Origin: Sthenelais limicola
Lineage: Eukaryota; Annelida; Polychaeta; Phyllodocida; Sigalionidae
Assembly: GCA_942159475.1 (NCBI GenBank)
Contig: OW804099.1
Span: 10,865,954-10,929,953, forward strand
Length of the DNA: 64,000 bases
Direction of reading: 5' to 3'
Made by a program: the position numbers and the translations under genes. Shown in pieces: positions 19,993 to 31,617 of this stretch (within the stretch, counting starts at the first letter, position 1; every line of letters starts with the position of its first letter). A model generated the notes under the pieces. It ran no database searches and was not told where the DNA came from. It was given only the letters and a program-made list of their open reading frames with translations.

Positions 19993-22385
19993 CTTGATCT
20001 ATGAAATACAAAATAAGCAAGGTCAGTGTTACAACAAGTGTCACAACAAGCATATTTTTATTTCATTTAAAAGATTGTATTTTGACTGGGATGTATCTTC
20101 CTAAGGATAAGGGGTTTTCAAATGTTCCCAGTGTGTGGGTACAAAAGTGTGATTACTTGTAACATTAAACATCTTTAGAGATATTATGTTTTGACAGATC
20201 AAAGGCAATTCAACTGAAACAAACCATGTGATTGAGTTTTTTATTCAGCGACCCTGACGCGTTTTGCCTTTCTTGGGCTTCTTCAGAGGGTCTTTAGAGA
20301 TAAAAGAACTGCATTAATAATCCATATTAATTACGGTGAAAAATAAGGTAAAATAGACTACCAAGCAATAGCCACTGTCATGGAGTGTGATTGTTGGTAA
20401 CTGGTGAAAAAGTAAGCTGTTGGTTGACAAATGTTTATCAAGCCATAGGATAGCCACTAATATAAAGTGTGACCCATGGTATAGAATTAATCAACATTAT
20501 TAGTCAAATAATGCATCAAGGCAAAGACCATGAATCAATTGTCAAGAATATGATGAAAAACACATCAAAGACATTGTTTAGTATCTTGATGGACCAGAGA
20601 AATATGTAAGAGAGGTCAGCAGATTACATTAAAGTTTTATATTACACCTCATATTTATTATCATTATTATTGAATTTTATTCAAGTTTTAATAATTATAC
20701 AGTTACATGAACAGAACATATAATTCTACTATGCTGAGCTTTGTTTTTGCCCTTAAATAAATTTACAGAGTGAAACAAGTAATGATTACATTCTTAGTTG
20801 TCCTTACATTCACATTCAATAAAATTATCACAACATCCAATCTAGTTATATCTATTAAATAGTAAAATGTGATACATTTTACACATTTGGGACCTACTAG
20901 TTAAATTAAACTATACAATTTACTTTGTCTTTATTATTGCTACCTCAACCTGTATTGTAGAGTATTTGTTTGATTATGTATCTTGAGGAACTTGTTACTT
21001 AGGGTCATTATATTAAGGTGACACCACCAGCAGTTGGGTCAATGGCTCTCTCTGTCCCCTGCCCACTGGCTACCTCTCACTCACTCTGCCTCAAACACTC
21101 ACAGAGTGTAGAAGGAAGCATTTGTCTTGTTGTTTACTTTGTTAATAAATGGGAAGTTGTTAACTCAGCTCTAAATGCCCAACCCTGGTTGTGATATCCA
21201 TCATTAGCCTTGTTAGCCAGCCTCATAATGTATTGTTTATTTCCAGTACAAACAGTTACATAAGGGAAAAATAATATGAGTCTGGAGATAGGTGCTCGAC
21301 TGTATGCTAATCATACAGTAGCCCATATGTTTCCTTGGTGCGGCTTGTAGTTACCACACTGCACTTTTTACCATTGCACCTTAAACCAACGAGATTTCCT
21401 TTAAGGACTTAGGACAACCAATTTACGGACTTAGGAAAGCCAATTTTAGGTTAGAAACTTCAAAGTGGGATACATTTTCTGGGTCAGGCCTAATGTTGCC
21501 ACACACTACAGATCCTGTACAGAGTGCAACTACCAGCAATCTCATCACTCGAACTCGTTCTGCCCGCCGCGATATGTGACCGACATCCCATAAAAAATGA
21601 AACATATAGCCGGTTCTAATCATAGCTATTCTAGAGCTATGAACTATGTTCTAACGATTAACCATGAACAGAGCCATTTCTCTTCTTTTTATTGATTATG
21701 AACCAGAAACACAACTTTTTTTAGAACAATTATGAAGTAAACACTATTGTACGCTGCCATTATCTAGATACTAGAGTATGTAAGTCACTAAATACTAGAG
21801 ATGGTAACACATTTCACTATTGATGAACACACATATAATACCAACTCTGACAGTTACCTAATGGAGTTGTTGCTTTGTACCTCCACTCATAGATTGAATT
21901 CTCTCCAATAAATATAGACAAGCATAGACATAGTATAGCTAAGCATAACTAAATGTTATTTAAGTACAAAGTTATGGTAATGGATAATGGAGTAGCAAAT
22001 TTGTCTAAACAAAGCCAATGTTGAAATAGTATATATGGAACTATACATTATGAGATACAATTAAGTGTAACTTTGTATAATCTTTATATTATTGGTTGAA
22101 TGTTGTGTTGGTGAATGCTGTACTTCATCTCATTGAAAGGAATGCTCTCGAATTAAAAAAAAATAGCCCTTGAAGGTTTTGATGTATTAAGTATCCCAGT
22201 GCAATAATAGTGTGTAATTTCACAGTAGATGAACGCATGTATACCAGTTCACTGACAAGTGATTTATGGAGTTGGTTTGTATTGTGTGCATCCATTGAGA
22301 TTATAATCTCAGTCTGACAAAATGAAATATAGACCCGCTCTGGTCCTTTGTACTGTACATATGATATAATCCTGTTTTAAAGACC
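19993..22385. other. Upstream flank of the receptor gene
   Basis: AT-rich, no supported coding region. Contains the hammerhead-like motif at 20250-20292. No convincing promoter was located. Confidence 0.5.
20250..20292 (-). ncRNA. Hammerhead-like motif of Penelope-like element type (degenerate)
   Basis: Minus strand: stem GACCCT, core CTGAAGA (fits CUGANGA), a short GCC/GGC helix, AAAACGCGTC, then AGGGTC closing the first stem perfectly. The layout is that of the minimal hammerhead ribozymes known from Penelope-like element terminal repeats. The expected GAAA core reads AAAA, so self-cleavage is doubtful. Probably the relic of a Penelope-like insertion; no reverse transcriptase remains nearby. 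Confidence 0.5.
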
Positions 22386-22417
22386 TCTTGCCACCATTGT
22401 ATATATGTCTTTATTTC

Positions 22418-22725
22418 CTCTCCTCCCTCTCTCTCTCTCTTGTCTGTCTCCTCTCTCCCCCTCTCTCCTCACTCTCTCATCTCTCCCCTCTCTCTCCTCT
22501 CTCCCCTCTCTCTCCCTCTCCTCTCTCTCTCTCCTCTCTCTCCCGTCTCTGTCCCCTCTTTCTCCCTCTCCTCTCTCTACCTCTATCTCCCTCTCCTCTC
22601 TCTCCCTCTCTTTCTCCATCTCTCTCTACCTCTCTCTCTCATCTTTCCCCCTCTCTTCCTCTTGGCCTCTCTACCTCTCTTTGTCTCTCCTCTCTCCTCT
22701 CTGCCTCCCTCTCTTTCCGTGTTCA
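22418..22725. repeat. CT-rich microsatellite
   Basis: About 300 bp of (CTCTCC)n-like sequence on the plus strand. Long open frames on both strands here are artefacts of composition. Confidence 0.95.
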
Positions 22726-22969
22726 CAGTAGATGCTCTTATACTTCCAGTTGTACTAGATCATGTATTAAAGGCCTCTTACCACAATCATCAATTAGAAG
22801 GCTGAGATAGTTACAACTGTACAGTGGGAAATTATATATTAGAATATGCCTTTTTGGACCCAATTAATGGTACAATAATTAGTGATAGATGACCTGCCAA
22901 GGATTAGTTGGAGGTAGAGAAGCAGTAGTGACCATTTTGCCAAAAAGGGTAAACTAGCGAGGAGGAATC

Positions 22970-23255
22970 AGATAGGGACAGGGAGAAGAGGATAGAGGGA
23001 AGAGGGGGAGAGGATGGGGGAGAATAAAGGAGGCAGGGGAGGAGAAGGAGGGAAAGAATGACAGAAGTGGGAAGGGGGGAAATCGGATGGAGAGGGTGGG
23101 AGGAATCAGATGGGAGATGGAGAAGAGGATAGGGAGAAGAGGGGGAGAGAAAAAGATGAGAGGGAGAGGGTGTGGGAGAGAAAAGGGGAGGGGAGAGAGA
23201 GTGAGGGAGGGAGAGAATGAAAGAAGTGAAGGAAAGGGGTGGGGAGGGGTTAGAA
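22970..23255. repeat. GA-rich low-complexity tract
   Basis: Irregular GGGAGA/GAGGAG purine tract of about 285 bp; no gene. Confidence 0.9.
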
Positions 23256-23519
23256 AGGTTTATTTAAATGGCTGACACTTCGCTTTTACATTGCACTTCA
23301 AATTTTCATGTGCCAATTCACATGCCTTATCAAATGAAACTGCACAAGATAAAAGCATCAGACAGCCCAAACATATTCTAAATAGTATAGATGATACTAC
23401 AAATTCTGATACTAGGACATTTTTGTTTTTCTAAAAAAAACTTTTAGTCAGTACTTGTAGACTAAGAGCTCTCGAATCAATGATACTAGGCTTTATATCA
23501 TTATGTTGTTAAAGATCAT

Positions 23520-24815
23520 CCTACCTTTCACCTAGATGTGGTACAGAGGTCAATAAGGAGGGATGGCTATCTAGTGGATCTAGTGGATCGCTGGATGCTG
23601 CCTGAGTGGTGACCTTTCACCTGGAAGTAGTACAAAGGTCATTAAGGAGTGATGGTGTTCTAGTGAATCTAGTAGATCGCTGGTTGCTGCCTGAGTGTTG
23701 ACCTTTCACCTGGAAGTAGTACAAAGGTCAATATGGAGTAATGGTTTCTAGTGGATCTTGTAGATGGCTGGTTGCTGCCTGAGTGGTGACCTTTCACCAG
23801 GATGTAGTACAAAGGTCAATAAGGAGTGATGGTGTTCTAGTGGATCTAGTAGATCGCTGGTTGCTGCCTGAGTGTTGACCTTTCACCTGGATGTGGTACA
23901 AAGGTCAATAAGGAGTAATGGTGTTCTAGTGGATCTAGTAGATCGCTGGTTGCTGCCTGAGTGTTGACCTTTCACCTAGATGTAGTACAAAGGTCAATAA
24001 CGAGTGATGGTGTTCTAGTGGATCTAGTAGATCGCTGGTTGCTGTCTGAGTGTTGACCTTTTACCTGGATGTAGTACAAAGGTCAATAAGTGGATCTAGT
24101 AGATGGCTGGTTGCTGTCTGAGTGGTGACCTTTCACCTGGATGTAGTACAAAGGTCAATAAGTGGATCCAGTAGATGGCTGGTTGCTGCCTGAGTGGTGA
24201 CCTTTCACCTGGATGTAGTACAAAGGTCAATAAGTGGATCTAGTAGATGGCTGGTTGCTGTCTGAGTGGTGACCTTTCACCTGGATGTAGTACAAAGGTC
24301 AATAAGTGGATCTAGTAGATCGCTGGTTGCTGCCTGAGTGGTGACCTTTCACCTGGATGTAGTACAAAGGTCAATAAGTGGATCTAGTAGATCGCTGGTT
24401 GCTGCCTGAGTGTTGACCTTTCACCTGGATGTGGTACAAAGGTCAATAAGTGGATCTAGTAGATGGCTGGTTGCTGTCTGAGTGTTGACCTTTTACCTGG
24501 ATGTGGTACAAAGGTCAATAAGTGGATCTAGTAGATGGCTGGTTGCTGCCTGAGTGGTGACCTTTCACCTGGATGTAGTACAAAGGTCAATAAGTGGATC
24601 TAGTTGATCGCTGGTTGCTGCCTGAGTGTTGACCTTTCATCTGGATGTGGTACAAAGGTCAATAAGGAGTGATGGTTTCTAGTGGATCTAGTAGATCGCT
24701 GGTTGCTGCCTGAGTGTTGACCTTTCACCTGGATGTGGTACAAAGGTCAATAAGGAGGGATGGTGTTCTAGTGGATCTAGTAGATCGCTGGTTGCTGCCT
24801 GAGTGTTGTCGGTGA
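23520..24815. repeat. 72/91-bp minisatellite with paired AGGTCA half-sites
   Basis: About 16 copies. Outer copies are about 91 bp and include GGAGTGATGGTGTTCTAG; inner copies lack this and are 72 bp. Nearly every unit carries TGACCTTT and, about 17 bp on, AAAGGTCA. Confidence 0.95.
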
Positions 24816-26379
24816 GGAGTCATGTTGGAGCTATGTCAGGTATTGGGGTCTGGTTGTCTCAGACCCTAGATAGGACATGTATCTAGTACAACCTGCACAG
24901 TATGTCACCACGGGTGGCTGCATCTGACCTCATACTTACATCACAAACCATGCACCATTGGTCACAAAAAAACACCTCAAACTCTACACACATATCTATA
25001 TTACATGTCTTTTTTAAATAGGAACTTTGTTGTATATGATTAACTAGAGTAGACTTCTCTTGGTACTCTTTTCCCGTCCTTTGTTATACATTCAAACACT
25101 AGTGTTATTACTTGATAAATGAATAAACACAGATGTTATATTTCATGATGCTTAAACTCAGAGGAACTAAAATAGAAATGTCCATGCATGTCTGATGCAA
25201 TATAGCCCAATATTTATGTATGCCTCTTTGAATGACATTCATTCTTAATACAGCTGTCATCTGCTGTAATATATGATTTACCTAAACTTTCTGTAATACT
25301 CATGAATATTAAACCCAGGAACTTAAATCTAAAAACAAGTCATCTCTGTTATCTAATATAAAACTAGGCCAAAGTTAGGAAACCAATGCAGGTTGTATTC
25401 CCACTTATTGCGACAACACATATCTCAATATATTTACTCACATTATGAATTATAGGACCAACCTTTTTACTAGTTACTAATTATTTAGTAATTATGTATT
25501 GAGGTCAGGTATTGTGGTCATGGTTTTTATATCGAGAATCCTGGTAGTCTGAGTGGTTAGGTGATGATAGGTAGGAAATGAAACCATATAATATCTGTTT
25601 GGTTTGTTTATTTAGTTATTAGTTATTTAGTAATTAGTTACTGATTATACAAAATTTGAAGCTGAATCAGGTGAGAAAGAACAGCCTCCAGTGAGTGATA
25701 ATAGGTGAAGCTGAATCAGGTGAGAAAGAACAGCCACTAGTGAGTGATAATAGGTGAAGTTGCCACAGGAAAGCATTTCAGCAGGGCAAGGAAATACCAA
25801 TGTGGAATTTATAAAGATCTGTAGCAAAGCTGAAAAAATCCTTCAAATTGTGGTCAAATAACTTTCAGTAAGACTGGAAAAGAATGAAACAATCAGTAAA
25901 AAGTCTTAGTGTTTAACTAATTATAACTGACAATGCAGTTAATCTTAGGTAATTTGTTTTACAGTATTTTCCCAAAGTTCTGCATTTCACATTTCTTGTT
26001 ATTCAATATATGTTCTTTATTGTATCTGGTATACATCAGAAATGGACGACCAGTTTCAAGAGGAAATAAAGAATGCATTCAATCATTGTGACCCAGTTTA
26101 TTTGTGTATGGAAATGTCCCACATAAGATCCTTTGAGTTATGAGTGAATCATTATTTATCCTCAACAGTGACAAACAATTTTTATATTGCACAGATTCAA
26201 ACACCGAGAGGTAAGCCATACGTTAGACTCCATAGAGACACAATCTTGACTCTATGGATGAGGCCAGTAAAACATGTACAATGTTGTGCATACCTCAAAT
26301 TTGTAATTTCTTAAGATTTGCCTAAATTTTTAAATATTTGATTTTCCTTTCTTATCTGTATTGCATCAAAGGACAGTAC
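24816..26379. other. Non-coding stretch
   Basis: AT-rich. A 54-bp segment with AGCTGAATCAGGTGAGAAAG is duplicated near 25660-25760. A small ORF from ATG 26042 to TGA 26143 (33 residues, good start context) is the only coding hint and is weak. Confidence 0.4.
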
Positions 26380-26510
26380 CTGCACATATCTATGCAAAAT
26401 GTTCATCCATATTTCAGTGTATGCATCTGGTACATCATTATACATGTATATTTCTCCAGACCACTTGCACATGTTTTGTAGTGATGTATCCATGTGATGC
26501 ACGGCTGCAC
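26380..26510 (-). CDS. Isolated candidate exon, unknown protein
   Basis: 131 nt between acceptor TCAGTACAG and donor ATGTGCAG then GTACTG, phase 1 in and phase 0 out. It encodes about 43 residues with a balanced composition, including H-H-M-D-T-S-L-Q and K-W-S-G-E-I-Y-M-Y-N-D-V. No partner exon was found nearby and the family is not recognised. It could be a relic of a transposon or pseudogene. Confidence 0.3.
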
Positions 26511-26764
26511 CTGTACTGACCCAGATCTTGTCAAATGATCCACATTAGCTGAGGCTCAGAGGAGAGAAAAGATTCAGCTGGAGTTTCCTTCAACATATAT
26601 ATGACATAGCGACTGATCCACTTATCCAATCACCCATGTCCATTTCCTATGTGGAGACATCACCTGATGGTATGGATATATTTTTATACATGTCCCATCA
26701 ATCTTAGATCTGTACTAGATGTTAGTAGTTGATCCTTTGCTAAGGTTTGAAGATTGCTGTAAAT

Positions 26765-27110
26765 TTCTGTAGTGGGATTAGGAAGGGGGGGCAGAAAGGG
26801 TAATGGTACTTATTGTGGTGACAGGAAGGTTTTGGAGCTAATGGTGGTAGAGGGGGGAGAGTGTGATAGTCCCTATTGTGGTGACAATTCTTTTTTTGGG
26901 GGAAAGGGAGTGATAGTCCAGATAGTGGTGACAGCTAGGGTTTGGGGATGTTGGTGAGGGGTGGGGGTTGCAGATGGGGGGGGCAGAAAGGGTAATGTGG
27001 TGACACAAAGGTTTGGGAGATAATGGTGGTGGGAGGGGGGAGGGTGTGATAGTCTATATTGTGGTGACAGCTAGGGTTTGGGGACGTTGGTTAGGGTGGC
27101 GTTTAGCAGG
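26765..27110. repeat. G-rich diverged tandem repeat
   Basis: Three to four diverged copies of a segment with GTGATAGTC, ATTGTGGTGACA and GCTAGGGTTTGGGGA, with long G runs. Confidence 0.75.
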
Positions 27111-27111
27111 A

Positions 27112-27617
27112 TTGAACCTCCCCCATCCACTAATAATGGATGCTCCATGTATGTACAATAGGTAGGATTGTCCCCCCGTCCTCTAATAATGAATGCTCCA
27201 TGTATGTACAATAGGTAGGATTGACCCCCGTCCTCTAATAATGGATGCTCCATGTATGTACAATAGGTAGGATTGACCCCCCACCCTCTAATAATGAATG
27301 CTCCATGTATGTACAATAGGTAGGATTGACCACCGTCCTCTAATAATGGATGCTCCATGTATGTACAATAGGTAGAATTGTCCCCCCAATCCTCTAATAA
27401 TGGATGCTCCATGTATGTACAATAGGTAGGATTGACCCCCCATCCTCTAATAATGAATGCTCCATGTATGTACAATAGGTAGGATTGACCCCCCATCCTC
27501 TAATAATGAATGCTCCATGTATGTACAATAGGTAGGATTGACCCCCCGTCCTCTAATAATGTATGCTCCATGTATGTACAATAGGTAGGATTGACCCCCG
27601 TCCTCTAATAATGAATG
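27112..27617. repeat. 51-bp minisatellite, left part
   Basis: About ten copies of a unit with TAATAATGAATGCTCCATGT and ATGTACAATAGGTAGGATTG. The array resumes at 35546 after the LINE. Confidence 0.95.
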
Positions 27618-27838
27618 GGCGGGAAAACTCTAAAGAGCCAAAATGCGCTAGTGTGAGCCAGAGACAAAGATCGAGCCACAAACTTTGGATATATCAGCAC
27701 AGTCTTGCAAAAAATACAACCATTGCTTCATCAAAGATTGCTGATTACTTGGATCCACATTTTATTTTAATAATCATCATCATATTTACATTAATCATCG
27801 TTCGAAGATTCCTGACGTCGCGCTCGGAGGTTTTCAAC

Positions 27839-29964
27839 ATGGCCGAAGGCGGCAAACTCCCTGATGCCATCGATGTCGATTCTGAAAAACAAACCGATTT
27901 CAGTAAATCAAACGTCAAAGTGTTAACTGAAGAAGATTTGAACACTGGACATAAGGTAGATTAAATTGTTTCTGGTCAAGATAATAATGACCAAACTAAA
28001 GATGTTATTACTCATAATGATGAGTCTTCGGGGATCGGAGAGATTCAAAATTCTAACGGTGACTCCATATTGATTGTTGATGACAGAAATTCGGTGGAAC
28101 TTTCTGGAAAGCCTGTCGTTGTCGTTGACGTTGATAATGATTTAATAGCTGAAATTGTGGGGAAACTTACTGCTCCTGCTATTACCGATGACCCATTAGT
28201 CCCACAAAATGGTATTAATTCTCCTGTACTGGCGAATAATAACATCGTAAAGAAGGAAGGGGATCTTGTAAAACCAGAAGCTAATGACCTGACAGCAGGC
28301 GCCATTGGCGCTGGAGCAAATGACCATGGCCCCGAAAAAATTACTGTGGGATAATTACAAGTAGTTCCAAGAGTTGAAACACAGAGGAATGATGATGAAT
28401 TTGAGAAATCTCTCATTAAAAAGATAACTGAGAAGGTCTTAGACACTCTTCTGCAGAGAATAACATTGATGTTGAGTGGAAGGAGAATAGGAGGCTCAAA
28501 AGAGAGGTTGAAGCGATCAGTATCAAGATGGAGATGATCGTTCGTAAATTGGATAATCAATTGGCCTGGGCCAAAGTAAATTACGAAAACATGAATAGGA
28601 GGCTTATAGCCATTGAGAAAACAGCAGGGAAGATTGTTCTTCCTGAACAAGGGAAAGAAGAAGAGGGTGATTTGAAACAACTACTTGAGAAATCTCTACC
28701 GAAACCGGGAGATACATTCGTAGACATCGTCGCTATGAAAGCGGTAAACAAACTAGACGAGGAGATAAATCAATCTATTCTTGACATCAGAAAATCAATA
28801 GAGGACAATTTTACTCTTATCACTGACATTGGTGGGAATTTAGGTAAGGTAGATGACAAAGTTACATCACTTGATACTAACATAGCGGATCTCAACCGAA
28901 ATCAGAAGGCGTCCATAGCAACCGCTACTCAATCCAAGGCAGATAGCTCCTGTCATCTGCTAATTGAGGGATTGCCGGAGAGGTGGCAGCACGGGTCCCC
29001 ATCATTCGTAGTGGTATCGGGCGATGTAAATCTTAGATCTGTCGAAGAAAAAACAACGCAGATAGTTAGCAACCTATTAAATATGGTCTCCAACAAGAAA
29101 ATAGATGAGCAAATTCTAGCTTATAGGGTTGGAATACCGAGAAAACAGCAGACAAGGGCTATATATGTCGAGCTCGATTCAAATGAGACGAAGAAGCACA
29201 TTCTTAACGCGGCCACAACCCTCCGCCGAAAATCTGGGCTTGGAATATGGTTCAACCGCTTCCAGCCAGACCCAAAAAATCAGAATCACCAAGTGCTACT
29301 TGATTGCCATAAACTTCTCAAGTTGAATAATTTTAATGCTGAAGTAGTGTTAGGTCACATAGTAGTGCCAAGTAAACAAAATCGTTCCTTCTCCTCGTCT
29401 GATCTAAACTACTTACCTCCTGGATGCAGGCCTTCTGATGTGTCGCAGATACCTACCGATGACGGAGGCTTAGGGTTTCACGGTAGACATAGCAGCCTCT
29501 CCAACTTCTATCCAGTATCAGTGACATACAACAGGATAGTATACAAGACGGCAGAGCATGCTTATCAAGCTACTAAAGCCCTCCATTTTGGCTTTCCACA
29601 TCGTGCCTCGGACATAAGGGAAGCACCCACTGCGGTTCAGGCAAAAAAGCTAGGCGGCGCCACCGAAAAGCTGGTAACCTCGGGACAGATACGAGAGTGG
29701 GAACAAATTGAGACGATGATTCTAAAGGAAATTGCCACTCAAAAATTCTCACAACACAAGTCATTAGCCAAAACATTATTGGACCCAAATACATCTCATT
29801 TTTATGAACTTACCTCGGATGCTAAGTGGGGAATCGGCCGGAACCCGCGAGGTGTTATGATACAAAATGGCGACCGGGTTCCTCTAAAGGTCCAATCCTT
29901 CACTGGTAACAATACGTTTGGAAAAATTCTCGAAGAGGTGAGAGCCGATCTTCAAATCCAGTAA
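27839..29964 (+). pseudogene. LINE ORF1: coiled coil, RRM-like region and C-terminal NADAR domain
   Basis: The probable start is ATG 27839 (M-A-E-G-G-K). The same frame is interrupted by TAA at 27962 and TAA at 28352, and there is a one-base frame change near 28445-28460. From 28528 an intact 478-codon frame runs to 29964. Within that part, residues 1-130 are coiled-coil-like; 142-282 (L-L-I-E-G-L-P-E start, A-Y-R-V-G) resemble the RNA-binding domain of L1-type ORF1 proteins. Residues 316-476 match the NADAR/YbiA fold: S-N-F-Y-P (325-329), T-A-E-H-A-Y-Q (341-347), W391, K-F-S-Q-H (406-410), W-G (434-435) and a final E-V-R. NADAR proteins act on ADP-ribosylated or riboflavin-pathway substrates; the role here is unknown. 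Confidence 0.8.
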
Positions 29965-30027
29965 CTCCTAACTGTTAATATTTACATAGGTCGTCTACAG
30001 TGAAAATCTTAAATTTCTAAATTCACA

Positions 30028-30750
30028 ATGGCCATGCCAAGGAGGGAATTACTTGTACTGGGAGATTCACGAGCGGCGGGGCTAGGCCCGTTTCTCCATA
30101 GGCTCGAACCATCCCTCGACTCTAGTGTATTTGTGGCACCCGGGGCCGACACTAGATCATTAGTCTCTAGATCCACTCACCGAAGGATGTTAGAGAAACC
30201 CAGAGTCATAGCTATGGTCTCTGGAATATGCAACATAACAACTCGTAACCCGGTAACAAAAGAAGTAAGTCTACAGCACTATTGCCCCACGAAATTAGAG
30301 TCTGACACTGAGGAGGCGATGGAGGCAACTAGGACACAACTAGTAATGTCAGCTCCTCCAAACCTGCCGCCACCAATTATTTTCTATTGCACAACATTTG
30401 GTGTGGACCTTGTCCAATATAATGTTCATCTTTCTCAAAATTCGTGGAGGCTTAATGACATCCTAACATCGTCTAAAGTGCAAGCCATCGCTGATGATCA
30501 GCCCACACTTGATAGAATGGTGGCCTCCTTCAATAATCAAGTTAAAGCCAATAACTTCAAGCATAACGTACCTACACCATACGTGGGCCAACTGATACAT
30601 CGTCACAAAGCAGGGAGGAAACATAAGACCACCCTCCTCCCTGTTTACTCAGCTGACTACTACAAACTGTCCGAAGATGGTTGTCATCTTACGGACCTTC
30701 TAAAAGAAGGAGTAGCTACACAAATAATCAAAGCTTATCACAAAATCTAG
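30028..30750 (+). CDS. LINE SGNH/GDSL esterase-like ORF, 240 aa
   Basis: Intact ORF with its own ATG, 63 nt after ORF1 and in the same frame, but separated from it by stops. The N-terminus is L-L-V-L-G-D-S-R, the block I GDS motif with Ser14 as nucleophile. G-A-D-T-R (39-43) resembles block II, G-I-C-N (66-69) resembles the block III G-x-N, and D-G-C-H (217-220) is the block V D-x-x-H. All catalytic positions of the SGNH hydrolase family therefore appear present. Esterase domains are known inside ORF1 of CR1-like LINEs, where lipid or membrane interaction has been proposed. Here it is a separate frame. Substrate unknown. Confidence 0.75.
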   Translation: MAMPRRELLVLGDSRAAGLGPFLHRLEPSLDSSVFVAPGADTRSLVSRSTHRRMLEKPRVIAMVSGICNITTRNPVTKEVSLQHYCPTKLESDTEEAMEATRTQLVMSAPPNLPPPIIFYCTTFGVDLVQYNVHLSQNSWRLNDILTSSKVQAIADDQPTLDRMVASFNNQVKANNFKHNVPTPYVGQLIHRHKAGRKHKTTLLPVYSADYYKLSEDGCHLTDLLKEGVATQIIKAYHKI

Positions 30751-31617
30751 TTATGTTATTCTACATAACAGACCAGCTTGAGGTTGAATTGTTTAACATT
30801 AAATGAATCAGCTTGAACTGTCATTCTTGAATATTAAGCGGTAGATGTTTCTTAACATAAGAGTGTCATGAAAGGTGAAAACGTTCTTGTAATAATAGTT
30901 GGGCCTAAAATTTAGACAAGTAAGATCTTAGTAGAGTTGATAATTTGTTTTGCTAATCGTTCACAAGCAGCATCTCGCCACACTGAGGTGTTTTAAAATT
31001 GGGGGAGAGGTATTATCTGATGAGACAAGAGTTTTCTGGAGCCTGACTTCATCAGAGAACTGCCTCGACCCTAATAAAGAATATATTTCTCTAAAAATTA
31101 TAATCTCTTAGATGGCCCAACGAAACGAAATATTGTTGAAATATTGTTCCATTATTGTTACTAGAGTGATGAATACAAATTTCCATGTTGTAATTCATGG
31201 TATAATAAATGTAAATCTCAGGGTATTATATATACTTGACACCACAGGTACTTTGTCCGTACCAAAGAAGTGGTTGTCAAAACTCATACTATGGTCAGGT
31301 ATTGTGTGAACCTCGTTTTAAACTGTAATGTTGAACAATATCATTGTGGGCTACAGCTCCATTGTACAGGTACAGAAAGAAACGATAAAAGTCGTTGGAT
31401 CCGCTTTTATACGTTTTTAAAAGTATTTCTTGTTTTAATTCCAAAGATAAATAGTGTGCTCGATCAATCTCTATTAATTCTGGTATTATACTCTAGACCT
31501 GATTTGATCTGGAACTACCCTAAATCATGTCTCCCCACTACATATTGTTACAGGGGGATGACGACAGTACAGTCGTCTCAAAGACTACCAATTTGTTTGT
31601 TATATTGGTAGACTATA

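Noticed and set aside
22388..22810. Overlapping Ser/Leu-rich and Arg/Glu-rich frames
   Set aside because: CT microsatellite artefact.
23520..24815. CRISPR-like regular repeats
   Set aside because: Units are contiguous with no unique spacers, and the context is eukaryotic.
26042..26143. 33-residue ORF with good start context
   Set aside because: Too short and without support; mentioned only under the surrounding stretch.
27071..27496. 141-codon minus-strand frame with 17-residue repeats
   Set aside because: Translation of the 51-bp minisatellite, whose period is a multiple of three.
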